64,000 nucleotides of DNA from Eutreptiella sp. 'Long Island Sound 2002' (GCA_964036045.1 CAXIWF010000050.1:58793-122792), one strand, 5' to 3'. Shown: positions 37,400 to 50,726, counted from the first letter of the stretch. Program-made: numbers and translations. The notes: generated from the sequence alone by a model not told the origin.

Positions 37400-38524
37400 T
37401 CATTGAGAATTTTCTGAGAATTTTCCGAGAATTTTCCGAGAATTTTCCGAGAATTTTCCGAGAATTTTCCGAGAATTTTCCGAGAATTTTCCGAGAATTT
37501 TCCGAGAATTTTCCGAGAATTCTCCGAGAATTCTCCGAGAATTTTTTCGAGAATTTTCCGAGAATTTTCCGAGAATTTTCCGAGAATTTTCCGAGAATTT
37601 TCTGAGGATTTTCCGAGAATTTTCCGAGAATTTTCCGAGAATTTTCTGAGAATTTTCCGTCAATTTTCCGAGAATTTTCCGAGAATTTTCCGAGAATTGT
37701 CTGAGAATTTTCCGAGAATTTTCTGAGAAATTTTCCGAGAATTTTCCGAGAGTTTTCCGAGATTTTCCCGAGAATTTTCCGAGAATTTTCCGAGAATTTT
37801 CCGAGAATTTTCCGAGAATTTTCCGAGAATTTTCCGAGAATTTTCCGAGAATTTTCCGAGAACTTTCCGAGAATTTTCCGAGAATTTTCCGAGAATTTTC
37901 CGAGATTTTCCCGAGAATTTTCCGAGAATTTTCCGAGAATTTTCCGAGAATTTTCCGAGAATTTTCCGAGAATTTTCCGAGAATTTTCCGAGGATTTTCC
38001 GAGAATTTCCGTCAATTTTCCGAGAATTTTCCGAAAATTTTTCTGAGAATTTTCCGTCAATTTTCCGAGAATTTTCCGAGAATTTTCCGAGAATTTTCCG
38101 AGAATTTTCCGAGAATTTTCCGAGAATTTTCCGAGAATTTTCCGAGAATTTTCCGAGAATTTTCCGAGAATTTTCCGTCAATTTTCCGAGAATTTTCTGA
38201 GAATTTTCTGAGAATTTTCCGAGAATTATCCGAGAATTTCCCAGAATTTTCTGAGAATTTTCCGAGAATTTTCCGAGAATTTTCCGAGAATTTTCCGAGA
38301 ATTTTCCGAGAATTTTCTGAGAATTTTCCGAGAATTTTCCGAGAATTTTCCGAGAATTTTCCGAGAATTTTCCGAGAATTCTCCGTCAATTTTCCGAGAA
38401 TTTTCCGAGAATTTTCCGAGAATTTTCCGAGAATTTTCCGAGAATTTTCCGAGAATTTTCCGAGAATTTTCCGAGAATTTTCCGAGAATTTTCCGAGAAT
38501 TTTCCGAGAATTTTCCGAGAATTT
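37400..38524. repeat. TTATTGAG-bounded module, copy 3
   Basis: The same order occurs 6.83 kb after copy 2, opening with TTCATTGAG instead of TTATTGAG. Before ATTATCC it has two successive CTGAG units, like the left domain at about 2,800 and unlike copies at 30.6, 47.6 and 52.7 kb. The copy at 59,524-60,659 shares both of these traits and is its direct counterpart (+22,123 to +22,135). Confidence 0.85.
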
Positions 38525-41500
38525 ATTGAGAATTTTCTGAGAATTTTCCGAGAATTTTCCGAGAATTTTCCGAGAATTTTCCGAGAATTTTCTGAGAATT
38601 TTCCGAGAATTTTCCGAGAATTTTCCGAGATTTTTCCGAGAATTTTCCGAGAATTTTCCGTCAATTTTCCGAGAATTTTCCAAGAATTTTCCGAGATTTT
38701 TCCGAGAATTTTCTGAGAATTTTCCGAGAATTTTCCGAGAATTTTCCGAGAATTTTCCGAGAATTTTCCGAGAATTTTCCGAGAATTTTCCGAGATTTTT
38801 CCGAGAATTTTCCGAGAATTCTCCGAGAATTCTCCGAGAATTTCTCCGAGAATTTTCCGAGAATTTTCCGAGAATTTTCCGAGAATTTTCCGAGAATTTT
38901 CTGAGAATTTTCCGAGAATTTTCCGAGAATTTTCCGAGAATTTTCCAAGAATTTTCTGAGAATTTTCCGAGAATTTTCCGAGAATTTTCCGAGATTTTCC
39001 CGAGAATTTTCCGAGAATTTTCCGAGAATTTTCCGAGAATTTTCCGAGAATTTTCCGAGAATTTTCCGAGAATTTTCCGAGAATTTTCCGAGAATTTTCC
39101 GAGAATTTTCCGTCAATTTTCCGAGAATTTTCCGAGAATTTTCCGAGAATTTTCCGTCAATTTTCCGAGAATTTTCCGAGAATTTTCCGAGAATTTTCCG
39201 AGAATTTTCCGAGAATTTTCCGAGAATTTTCCGAGAATTTTCCGAGAATTTTCCGAGAATTTTCCGAGAATTTTCCGAGAATTTTCTGGGAATTTTCCGA
39301 GAATTTTCTGAGAATTTTCCGAGAATTTTCCGAGATTTTTCCGAGAATTTTCCGAGAATTTTCCGAGAATTTTCCGGGAATTTTCCGAGAATTTTCTGAG
39401 AATTTTCCGAGAATTTTCCGAGAATTTTCCGAGAATTTTCCGAGAATTTTCCGAGAATTTTCCGAGAATTTTCTGAGAATTTTCCGAGAATTTTCCGAGA
39501 ATTTTCTGAGAATTTTCCGAGAATTTTCCGAGAATTTTCCGAGATTTTCCCGAGAATTTTCCGAGAATTTTCCGAGAATTTTCCGAGAATTTTCCGAGAA
39601 TTTTCCGAGAATTTTCCCAGAATTTTCCGAGAATTTAGCGAGATTTTCAGAGAATTTTCTGAGAATTTTCCGAGAATTTTCCGAGAATTTTCCGAGATTT
39701 TCCTGAGAATTTTCCGAGAATTTTCCGAGAATTTTCCGAGAATTTTCCGAGAATTTTCCGAGAATTTTCCGAGAATTTTCCGAGGATTTTCCGAGAATTT
39801 TCCGAGAATTTTCCGTCAATTTTCCGAGAATTTTCCGAGAATTTTCCGAGAATTTTCCGTCAATTTTCCGAGAAATTTCCGAGAAATCTCCGAGAATTTT
39901 CCGAGAATTTTCCGAGAATTTTCCGAGAATTTTCTGGGAATTTTCCGAGAATTTTCTGAGAATTTTCCGAGAATTTTCCGAGAATTTTCCGAGAATTTTC
40001 CGAGAATTTTCCGAGAATTTTCCGAGAATTTTCCGAGAATTTTCTGAGAATTTTCCGAGAATTTTCCGAGAATTTTCCGAGATTTTTCCGAAAATTTTCC
40101 AAGAATTTTCCGAGAATTTTCCGAGGGTTTTCCGTCAATTTTCCGAGAATTTTCCAAGAATTTTCCGAGATTTTTCCGAGAATTTTCTGAGAATTTTCCG
40201 AGAATTTTCCGACGATTTTCTGAGAATTTTCCGAGAATTTTCCGAGAATTTTCCAAGAATTTTCTGAGAATTTTCCGAGAATTTTCCGAGAATTTTCTGA
40301 GAATTTTCCGAGAATTTTCCGAGAATTTTCCGAGATTTTCCCGAGAATTTTGCGAGAATTTTCCGAGAATTTTCCGAGAATTTTCCGAGAATTTTCCGAG
40401 AATTTTTCCGAGAATTTTCCGAGAATTTTCGAGATTTTCCGAGAATTTTCTGAGAATTTTCCGAGAATTTTCCGAGAATTTTCCGAGATTTTCCCGAGAA
40501 TTTTCCGAGAATTTTCCGAGAATTTTCCGAGAATTTTCCGAGAATTTTCCGAGAATTTTCCAAGAATTTTCCGAGAATTTTCCGAGAATTTTCCGAGAAT
40601 TTTCCGTCAATTTTCCGAGAATTTTCCGAGAATTTTCCGAGAATTTTCCGAGAATTTTCCGAGAATTTTCCGAGAATTTTCCGAGAATTTTCCGAGAATT
40701 TTCCGAGAATTTTCGGGGAATTTTCCGAGAATTTTCTGAGAATTTTCCGAGAATTTTCCGAGAATTTTCCGAGAATTTTCCGAGAATTTTCTGAGAATTT
40801 TCCAGGAATTTTCCGAGAATTTTCTGAGAATTTTCCGAGAATTTTCCGAGAATTTTCCGAGAATTTTCCGAGAATTTTCCGAGAATTTTCCGTCAATTTT
40901 GCGAGAATTTTCCGAGAATTTTCCGAGAATTTTCCGAGAATTTTCCGAGAATTTTCCAAGAATTTTCTGAGAATTTTCCGAGAATTTTCCGAGAATTTTC
41001 CGAGAATTTTCCGAGAATTTTCCGAGAATTTTCCGAGAATTTTCCGAGAATTTTCCAAGAATTTTCCGAGAATTTTCCGAGAATTTTCCGAGAATTTTCC
41101 GTCAATTTTCCGAGAATTTTCCGAGAATTTTCCGAGAATTTTCCGAGAATTTTCCGAGAATTTTCCGAGAATTTTCCGAGAATTTTCCGAGAATTTTCCG
41201 AGAATTTTCGGGGAATTTTCCGAGAATTTTCTGAGAATTTTCCGAGAATTTTCCGAGAATTTTCCGAGAATTTTCCGAGAATTTTCTGAGAATTTTCCAG
41301 GAATTTTCCGAGAATTTTCTGAGAATTTTCCGAGAATTTTCCGAGAATTTTCCGAGAATTTTCCGAGAATTTTCCGAGAATTTTCCGTCAATTTTGCGAG
41401 AATTTTCCGAGAATTTTCCGAGAATTTTCCGAGAATTTTCCGAGAATTTTCCAAGAATTTTCTGAGAATTTTCCGAGAATTTTCCGAGAATTTTCCGAGA

Positions 41501-41629
41501 ATTTTCCGAGAATTTTCCGAGAATTTTCCGAGAATTTTCCGAGAATTTTCCAAGAATTTTCCGAGAATTTTCCGAGAATTTTCCGAGAATTTTCCGTCAA
41601 TTTTCCGAGAATTTTCCGAGAATTTTCCG

Positions 41630-42528
41630 TCAATTTTCCGAGAATTTTCCGAGAATTTTCCGAGAATTGTCTGAGAATTTTCCGAGAATTTTCCGAGAAT
41701 TTTCTGAGAAATTTTCCGAGAATTTTCCGAGAGTTTTCCGAGATTTTCCCGAGAATTTTCCGAGAATTTTCCGAGAATTTTCCGAGAATTTTCCGAGAAT
41801 TTTCCGAGAATTTTCCGAGAATTTTCCGAGAATTTTCCGAGAACTTTCCGAGAATTTTCTGAGAATTTTCCGAGAATTTTCCGAGAATTTTCCGAGATTT
41901 TCCCGAGAATTTTCCGAGAATTTTCCGAGAATTTTCCGAGAATTTTCCGAGAATTTTCCGAGAATTTTCCGAGAATTTTCCGAGGATTTTCCGAGAATTT
42001 CCGTCAATTTTCCGAGAATTTTCCGAAAATTTTTCTGAGAATTTTCCGTCAATTTTCGGAGAATTTTCCGAGAATTTTCCGAGAATTTTCCGAGAATTTT
42101 CCGAGAATTTTCCGAGAATTTTCCGAGAATTTTCCGAGAATTTTCCGAGAATTTTCCGAGAATTTTCCGTCAATTTTCCGAGAATTTTCTGAGAATTTTC
42201 GGAGAATTTTCCGAGAATTATCCGAGAATTTCCCAGAATTTTCTGAGAATTTTCCGAGAATTTTCCGAGAATTTTCCGAGAATTTTCCGAGAATTTTCCG
42301 AGAATTTTCCGAGAATTTTCTGAGAATTTTCCGAGAATTTTCCGAGAATTTTCCGAGAATTTTCCGAGAATTTTCCGAGAATTCTCCGTCAATTTTCCGA
42401 GAATTTTCCGAGAATTTTCCGAGAATTTTCCGAGAATTTTCCGAGAATTTTCCGAGAATTTTCCGAGAATTTTCCGAGAATTTTCCGAGAATTTTCCGAG
42501 AATTTTCCGAGAATTTTCCGAGAATTTA
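41630..42528. repeat. TTATTGAG-bounded module, copy 4 (5' truncated)
   Basis: It begins at GTCAATT (41630) and GTCTGAG (about 41,670) without the opening TTATTGAG, palindrome pair or CTGAGGATT. From there it follows the module to the closing TTATTGAG at about 42,527 (+10,818 relative to copy 2, about +4,000 relative to copy 3). A private TTCGGAG unit replaces the second CTGAG at about 42,199. The truncation fits an exchange point near 41.6 kb. Confidence 0.8.
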
Positions 42529-42719
42529 TTGAGAATTTTCTGAGAATTTTCCGAGAATTTTCCGAGAATTTTCCGAGAATTTTCCGAGAATTTTCCGAGA
42601 ATTTTCCGAGAATTTTCCGAGAATTTTCCGAGATTTTTCCGAGAATTTTCCGAGAATTTTCCGTCAATTTTCCGAGAATTTTCCAAGAATTTTCCGAGAA
42701 TTTTCCGAGACTTTTCCGA

Positions 42720-44985
42720 GAATTTTCCGAGAATTTTCCGAGAATTTTCCGAGAATTTTCCGAGGATTTTCCGAGAATTTTCCGAGAATTTTCCGTCAAT
42801 TTTCCGAGAATTTTCCGAGAATTTTCCGAGAATTTTCCGTCAATTTTCCGAGAATTTTCCGAGAAATCTCCGAGAGATTTTCCGAGAATTTTCCGAGAAT
42901 TTTCCGAGAATTTTCTGGGAATTTTCCGAGAATTTTCTGAGAATTTTCCGAGAATTTTCCGAGAATTTTCCGAGAATTTTCCGAGAATTTTCCGACAATT
43001 TTCCGAGAATTTTCCGAGAATTTTCTGAGAATTTTCCGAGCATTTTCCGAGAATTTTCCGAGATTTTTCCGAAAATTTTCCAAGAATTTTCCGAGAATTT
43101 TCCGAGAATTTTCCGTCAATTTTCCGAGAATTTTCCAAGAATTTTCCGAGATTTTTCCGAGAATTTTCTGAGAATTTTCCGAGAATTTTCCGAGAATTTT
43201 CCGAGAATTTTCCGAGAATTTTCCGAGAATTTTCCAAGAATTTTCTGAGAATTTTCCGAGAATTTTCCGAGAATTTTCTGAGAATTTTCCGAGAATTTTC
43301 CGAGAATTTTCCGAGATTTTCCCGAGAATTTTGCGAGAATTTTCCGAGAATTTTCCGAGAATTTTCCGAGAATTTTCCGAGAATTTTTCCGAGAATTTTC
43401 CGAGAATTTTCGAGATTTTCCGAGAATTTTCTGAGAATTTTCCGAGAATTTTCCGAGAATTTTCCGAGATTTTCCCGAGAATTTTCCGAGAATTTTCCGA
43501 GAATTTTCCGAGAATTTTCCGAGAATTTTCCCAGAATTTTCCGAGAATTTTCCGAGAATTTTCCGAGAATTTTCCGAGAATTTTCCGAGAATTTTCCGAG
43601 AATTTTCCGAGAATTTTCCGAGAATTTTCCGAGAATTTTCCGAGAATTTTCCGAGAATTTTCCGAGAATTATCCGAGAATTTTCCGAGAATTTTCCGAGA
43701 ATTTTCCGAGAATTTTCGGGGAATTTTCCGAGAATTTTCTGAGAATTTTCCGAGAATTTTCCGAGAATTTTCCGAGAATTTTCCGAGAATTTTCTGAGAA
43801 TTTTCCAGGAATTTTCCGAGAATTTTCTGAGAATTTTCCGAGAATTTTCCGAGAATTTTCCGAGAATTTTCCGATAATTTTCCGAGAATTTTCCGTCAAT
43901 TTTGCGAGAATTTTCCGAGAATTTTCCGAGAATTTTCCGAGAATTTTCCGAGAATTTTCCAAGAATTTTCTGAGAATTTTCCGAGAATTTTCCGAGAATT
44001 TTCTGAGAATTTTCCGAGAATTTTCCGAGAATTTTCCGAGATTTTCCCGAGAATTTTGCGAGAATTTTCCGAGAATTTTCCGAGAATTTTCCGAGAATTT
44101 TCCGAGAATTTTCCGAGAATTTTCCGAGAATTTTCGAGATTTTCCGAGAATTTTCTGAGAATTTTCCGAGAATTTTCCGAGAATTTTCCGAGATTTTCCC
44201 GAGAATTTTCCGAGAATTTTCCGAGAATTTTCCGAGAATTTTCCGAGAATTTTCCGAGAATTTTCCGAGAATTTTCCGAGAATTTTCCGAGAATTTTCCG
44301 AGAATTTTCCGAGAATTTTCCGAGAATTTTCGGAGAATTTTCCGAGAATTTTCTGAGAATTTTCCGAGAATTTTCCGAGAATTTTCCGAGATTTTTCCGA
44401 AAATTTTCCAAGAATTTTCCGAGAATTTTCCGAGAATTTTCCGAGAATTTATTGAGAATTTTCTGAGAATTTTCCGAGAATTTTCTGAGAATTTTCCGAG
44501 AAGTTTCCGAGAATTTTCCGAGAATTTTCCGAGAATTTTCCGAGAATTTTCCGAGAATTTTCCGAGATTTTTCCGAGAATTTTCTGAGAATTTTCCGAGA
44601 ATTTTCCGAGAAATTTCCGTCAATTTTCCGAGAATTTTCCAAGAATTTTCCGAGATTTTTCCGAGAATTTTCTGAGAATTTTCCGAGAATTTTCCGACGA
44701 TTTTCTGAGAATTTTCCGAGAATTTTCCGAGAATTTTCCGTGAATTTTCCGAGAATTTTCCGAGAATTTTCCGAGAATTTTCCGAGAATTTTCCGAGAAT
44801 TTTCCGAGAATTCTCCGAGAATTCTCCGAGAATTTCTCCGAGAAATTTCCAAGAATTTTCCGAGAATTTTCTGAGAATTTTCCGAGAATTTTCCGAGAAT
44901 TTTGCGAGAATTTTCCGAGAATTTTCCGTCAATTTTCCGAGAATTTTCCGAGAATTTTCCGAGAATTTTCCGAGAATTTTCCGAG
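42720..44985. repeat. 2.3-kb block repeating 33.55-35.83 kb
   Basis: The GAGGATT unit at 42764 matches 33595 (+9,169). The AAATCTCCGAGAGATTT unit at 42864 matches 33695 (+9,169), and the TTTTCGAGATTTTCC markers match at the same offset. After about 44,450 the offset is +9,158 (GTCAATT 44929 versus 35771). It ends inside a run of ten consensus-like units before GTCAATT at 45039, which belongs to the next block. Private changes include GAGACTTTTCC at about 42,709 and GAGCATTTT at about 43,038. Confidence 0.85.
42864..42880. repeat. 7-bp inverted repeat, copy 2
   Basis: Same AAATCTC-CGA-GAGATTT string, +9,169 from the first, inside the 42.7-45.0 kb block. Confidence 0.9.
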
Positions 44986-47594
44986 AATTTTCCGAGAATT
45001 TTCCGAGAATTTTCCGAGAATTTTCCGAGAATTTTCCGTCAATTTTCCGAGAATTTTCCGAGAATTTTCCGAGAATTTTCTGGGAATTTTCCGAGAATTT
45101 TCTGAGAATTTTCCGAGAATTTTCCGAGATTTTTCCGAGAATTTTCCGAGAATTTTCCGAGAATTTTCCGGGAATTTTCCGAGAATTTTCTGAGAATTTT
45201 ACGAGAATTTTCCGAGAATTTTCCGAGAATTTTCCGAGAATTTTCCGAGAATTTTCCGAGAATTTTCTGAGAATTTTCCGAGAATTTTCCGAGAATTTTC
45301 TGAGAATTTTCCGAGAATTTTCCGAGAATTTTCCGAGATTTTCCCGAGAATTTTCCGAGAATTTTCCGAGAATTTTCCGAGAATTTTCCGAGAATTTTCC
45401 GAGAATTTTCGGAGAATTTTCCGAGAATTTTCCGAGATTTTCCGAGAATTTTCTGAGAATTTTCCGAGAATTTTCCGAGAATTTTCCGAGAATTTTCCGA
45501 GAATTTTCCGAGAATTTTCCGAGAATTTTCTGGGAATTTTCCGAGAATTTTCTGAGAATTTTCCGAGAATTTTCCGAGAATTTTCCGAGAATTTTCCGAG
45601 AATTTTCCGAGAATTTTCCGAGAATTTTCCGAGATTTTTCCGAGAATTTTCTGAGAATTTTCCGAGAATTTTCCGAGAAATTTCCGTCAATTTTCCGAGA
45701 ATTTTCCAAGAATTTTCCGAGATTTTTCCGAGAATTTTCTGAGAATTTTCCGAGAATTTTCCGACGATTTTCTGAGAATTTTCCGAGAATTTTCCGAGAA
45801 TTTTCCGTGAATTTTCCGAGAATTTTCCGAGAATTTTCCGAGAATTTTCCGAGAATTTTCTGAGAATTTTCCGAGATTTCTCCGAGAATTCTCCGAGAAT
45901 TTCTCCGAGAAATTTCCAAGAATTTTCCGAGAATTTTCCGAGAATTTTCCGAGAATTTTCCGAGAATTTTGCGAGAATTTTCCGAGAATTTTCCGTCAAT
46001 TTTCCGAGAATTTTCCGAGAATTTTCCGAGAATTTTCCGTCAATTTTCCGAGAATTTTCCGAGAATTTTCCGAGAATTTTCCGAGAATTTTCCGAGAATT
46101 TTCCGAGAATTTTCCGAGAATTTTCCGAGAATTTTCCGAGAATTTTCCGAGAATTTTCGGGGAATTTTCCGAGAATTTTCTGAGAATTTTCCGAGAATTT
46201 TCCGAGAATTTTCCGAGAATTTTCCGAGAATTTTCTGAGAATTTTCCAGGAATTTTCCGAGAATTTTCTGAGAATTTTCCGAGAATTTTCCGAGAATTTT
46301 CCGAGAATTTTCCGAGAATTTTCCGAGAATTTTCCGTCAATTTTGCGAGAATTTTCCGAGAATTTTCCGAGAATTTTCCGAGAATTTTCCGAGAATTTTC
46401 CAAGAATTTTCTGAGAATTTTCCGAGAATTTTCCGAGAATTTTCTGAGAATTTTCCGAGAATTTTCCGAGAATTTTCCGAGATTTTCCCGAGAATTTTGC
46501 GAGAATTTTCCGAGAATTTTCCGAGAATTTTCCGAGAATTTTTCCGAGAATTTTCCGAGAATTTTCGAGATTTTCCGAGAATTTTCTGAGAATTTTCCGA
46601 GAATTTTCCGAGAATTTTCCGAGATTTTCCCGAGAATTTTCCGAGAATTTTCAGAGAATTTTCCGAGAATTTTCCGAGAATTTTCCGAGAATTTTCCGAG
46701 AATTTTCCGAGAATTTTCCGAGAATTTTCCGAGAATTTTCCGTCAATTTTCCGAGAATTTTCCGAGAATTTTCCGAGAATTTTCCGAGAATTTTCCGAGA
46801 ATTTTCCGAGAATTTTCCGAAGAATTTTCCGAGAATTTTCCGAGAATTTTCCGAGAATTTTCGGGGAATTTTCCGAGAATTTTCTGAGAATTTTCCGAGA
46901 ATTTTCCGAGAATTTTCCGAGAATTTTCTGAGAATTTTCCAGGAATTTTCCGAGAATTTTCTGAGAATTTTCCGAGAATTTTCCGAGAATTTTCCGAGAA
47001 TTTTCCGAGAATTTTCCGAGAATTTTCCGTCAATTTTGCGAGAATTTTCCGAGAATTTTCCGAGAATTTTCCGAGAATTTTCCGAGAATTTTCCAAGAAT
47101 TTTCTGAGAATTTTCCGAGAATTTTCCGAGAATTTTCTGAGAATTTTCCGAGAATTTTCCGAGAATTTTCCGAGATTTTCCCGAGAATTTTGCGAGAATT
47201 TTCCGAGAATTTTCCGAGAATTTTCCGAGAATTTTCCGAGAATTTTCCGAGAATTTTCCGAGAATTTTCGAGATTTTCCGAGAATTTTCTGAGAATTTTC
47301 CGAGAATTTTCCGAGAATTTTCCGAGATTTTCCCGAGAATTTTCCGAGAATTTTCCGAGAATTTTCCCGAGAATTTTCCGAGAATTTTCCGAGAATTTTC
47401 CGAGAATACTCCGAGAATTTTCCGAGAATTTTCCGAGAATTTTCCGAGAATTTTCCGAGAATTTTCGGAGAATTTTCCGAGAATTTTCTGAGAATTTTCC
47501 GAGAATTTTCCGAGAATTTCCGAGATTTTTCCGAAAATTTTCCAAGAATTTTCCGAGAATTTTCCGACAATCTTCCGAGAATTTTCCGAGAATT

Positions 47595-48741
47595 TATTGA
47601 GAATTTTCTGAGAATTTTCCGAGAATTTTCCGAGAATTTTCCGAGAATTTCCGAGAATTTTCCGAGAATTTTCCGAGAATTTTCCGAGAATTTTCCGAGA
47701 ATTTTCCGAGAATTCTCCGAGAATTCTCCGAGAATTTTTTCGAGAATTTTCCGAGAATTTTCCGAGAATTTTCCGAGAATTTTCCGAGAATTTTCTGAGG
47801 ATTTTCCGAGAATTTTCCGAGAATTTTCCGAGAATTTTCTGAGAATTTTCCGTCAATTTTCCGAGAATTTTCCGAGAATTTTCCGAGAATTGTCTGAGAA
47901 TTTTCCGAGAATTTTCCGAGAATTTTCTGAGAAATTTTCCGAGAATTTTCCGAGAGTTTTCCGAGATTTTCCCGAGAATTTTCTGAGAATTTTCCGAGAA
48001 TTTTCCGAGAATTTTCCGAGAATTTTCCGAGAATTTTCCGAGAATTTTCCGAGAACTTTCCGAGAATTTTCTGAGAATTTTCCGAGAATTTTCCGAGAAT
48101 TTTCCGAGATTTTCCCGAGAATTTTCCGAGAATTTTCCGAGAATTTTCCGAGAATTTTCCGAGAATTTTCCGAGAATTTTCCGAGAATTTTCCGAGGATT
48201 TTCCGAGAATTTCCGTCAATTTTCCGAGAATTTTCCGAAAATTTTTCTGAGAATTTTCCGTCAATTTTCCGAGAATTTTCCGAGAATTTTCCGAGAATTT
48301 TCCGAGAATTTTCCGAGAATTTTCCGAGAATTTTCCGAGAATTTTCCGAGAATTTTCCGAGAATTTTCCGAGAATTTTCCGTCAATTTTCCGAGAATTTT
48401 CCGAGAATTTTCTGAGAATTTTCCGAGAATTATCCGAGAATTTCCCAGAATTTTCTGAGAATTTTCCGAGAATTTTCCGAGAATTTTCCGAGAATTTTCC
48501 GAGAATTTTCCGAGAATTTTCCGAGAATTTTCTGAGAATTTTCCGAGAATTTTCCGAGAATTTTCCGAGAATTTTCCGAGAATTTTCCGAGAATTCTCCG
48601 TCAATTTTCCGAGAATTTTCCGAGAATTTTCCGAGAATTTTTCCGAGAATTTTCCGAGAATTTTCCGAGAATTTTCCGAGAATTTTCCGAGAATTTTCCG
48701 AGAATTTTCCGAGAATTTTCCGAGAATTTTCCGAGAATTTA
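47595..48741. repeat. TTATTGAG-bounded module, copy 5
   Basis: It is complete, with palindromes at 47,708-47,728, CTGAGGATT about 47,795, GAGAGTTTT about 47,953 and ATTATCC about 48,430. It differs from its sister at 52,720 by a 10-bp unit at about 47,649, a 12-bp unit at about 48,640 and, just downstream, GAGCATTTT at about 48,779. Confidence 0.85.
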
Positions 48742-50726
48742 TTGAGAATTTTCTGAGAATTTTCCGAGAATTTTCCGAGCATTTTCCGAGAATTTTCCGA
48801 GAATTTTATGAGAATTTTCCGAGAATTTTCCGAGAATTTTCCGAGATTTTTCCGAGAATTTTCCGAGAATTTTCCGTCAATTTTCCGAGAATTTTCCAAG
48901 AATTTTCCGAGATTTTTCCGAGAATTTTCTGAGAATTTTCCGAGAATTTTCCGAGAATTTTCCGAGAATTTTCCGAGAATTTTCCGAGAATTTTCCGAGA
49001 ATTTTCCGAGATTTTTCCGAGAATTTTCCGAGAATTCTCCGAGAATTTTCCGAGAATTTTCCGAGAATTTTCCGAGAATTTTCCGAGAATTTTCTGAGAA
49101 TTTTCCGAGAATTTTCCGAGAATTTTCCGAGAATTTTCCAAGAATTTTCTGAGAATTTTCCGAGAATTTTCCGAGAATTTTCCGAGATTTTCACGAGAAT
49201 TTTCCGAGAATTTTCCGAGAATTTTCCGAGAATTTTCCGAGAATTTTCCGAGAATTTTCCGAGAATTTTCCGAGAATTTTCCGAGAATTTTCCGAGAATT
49301 TTCCGTCAATTTTCCGAGAATTTTCCGAGAATTTTCCGAGAATTTTCCGTCAATTTTCCGAGAATTTTCCGAGAATTTTCCGAGAATTTTCCGAGAATTT
49401 TCCGAGAATTTTCCGAGAATTTTCCGAGAATTTTCCGAGAATTTTCCGAGAATTTTCCGAGAATTTTCCGAGAATTTTCTGGGAATTTTCCGAGAATTTT
49501 CTGAGAATTTTCCGAGAATTTTCCGAGATTTTTCCGAGAATTTTCCGAGAATTTTCCGAGAATTTTCCGGGAATTTTCCGAGAATTTTCTGAGAATTCTC
49601 CGAGAATTTTCCGAGAATTTTCCGAGAATTTTCCGAGAATTTTCCGAGAATTTTCCGAGAATTTTCCGAGATTTTTCCGAGAATTTTCCGAGAATTCTCC
49701 GAGAATTTTCCGAGAATTTTCCGAGAATTTTCCGAGAATTTTCCGAGAATTTTCTGAGAATTTTCCGAGAATTTTCCGAGAATTTTCCGAGAATTTTCCA
49801 AGAATTTTCTGAGAATTTTTCCGAGAATTTTCCGAGAATTTTCCGAGATTTTCCCGAGAATTTTCCGAGAATTTTCCGAGAATTTTCCGAGAATTTTCCG
49901 AGAATTTTCCGAGAATTTTCCGAGAATTTTCCGAGAATTTTCCGAGAATTTTCCGAGAATTTTCCGTCAATTTTCCGAGAATTTTCCGAGAATTTTCCGA
50001 GAATTTTCCGTCAATTTTCCGAGAATTTTCCGAGAATTTTCCGAGAATTTTCCGAGAATTTTCCGAGAATTTTCCGAGAATTTTCCGAGAATTTTCCGAG
50101 AATTTTCCGAGAATTTTCCGAGAATTTTCCGAGAATTTTCTGGGAATTTTCCGAGAATTTTCTGAGAATTTTCCGAGATTTTTCCGAGAATTTTCCGAGA
50201 ATTTTCCGAGAATTTTCCGGGAATTTTCCGAGAATTTTCTGAGAATTTTCCGAGAATTTTCCGAGAATTTTCCGAGAATTTTCCGAGAATTTTCCGAGAA
50301 TTTTCCGAGAATTTTCTGAGAATTTTCCGAGAATTTTCCGAGAATTTTCTGAGAATTTTCCGAGAATTTTCCGAGAATTTTCCGAGATTTTCCCGAGAAT
50401 TTTCCGAGAATTTTCCGAGAATTTTCCGAGAATTTTCCGAGAATTTTCCGAGAATTTTCCCAGAATTTTCCGAGAATTTTCCGAGATTTTCCGAGAATTT
50501 TCTGAGAATTTTCCGAGAATTTTCCGAGAATTTTCCGAGATTTTCCTGAGAATTTTCCGAGAATTTTCCGAGAATTTTCCGAGAATTTTCCGAGAATTTT
50601 CCGAGAATTTTCCGAGAATTTTCCGAGGATTTTCCGAGAATTTTCCGAGAATTTTCCGTCAATTTTCCGAGAATTTTCCGAGAATTTTCCGAGAATTTTC
50701 CGTCAATTTTCCGAGAATTTTCCGAG

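Larger units (their letters stand above)
27940..41020. repeat. ~13-kb segmental block, copy 1
   Basis: Variant units from about 27,987 to 41,000 recur in order in 45,039-63,140. The offset is +17,052 (27,987-29,400), +17,030/17,032 (29,600-34,400), +22,155 (30,565-33,950), +22,122 (34,162-36,700), +22,135 (39,157-40,610) and +22,146 (40,715-40,960). The two offset classes overlap at 29.3-34.4 kb because that part is present twice in the second copy. Contents are two AAATTTCC modules, five TCGGGG modules, two TTATTGAG-bounded modules, two 660-bp-type segments and two CCTGAG-to-CGACGATT modules. Confidence 0.85.

Noticed and set aside
34500-38060. Very long open reading frame (1,186 codons, - strand), and similarly 42,389-45,919, 50,979-54,023, 32,935-35,694, 55,090-57,816 and 24,777-27,461
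   Set aside because: The frames are open only because the 11-bp unit lacks stops in every frame. They start at TTG within variant units, have no promoter or conserved domain, and encode one 11-residue cycle. Overlapping frames on both strands are equally open.
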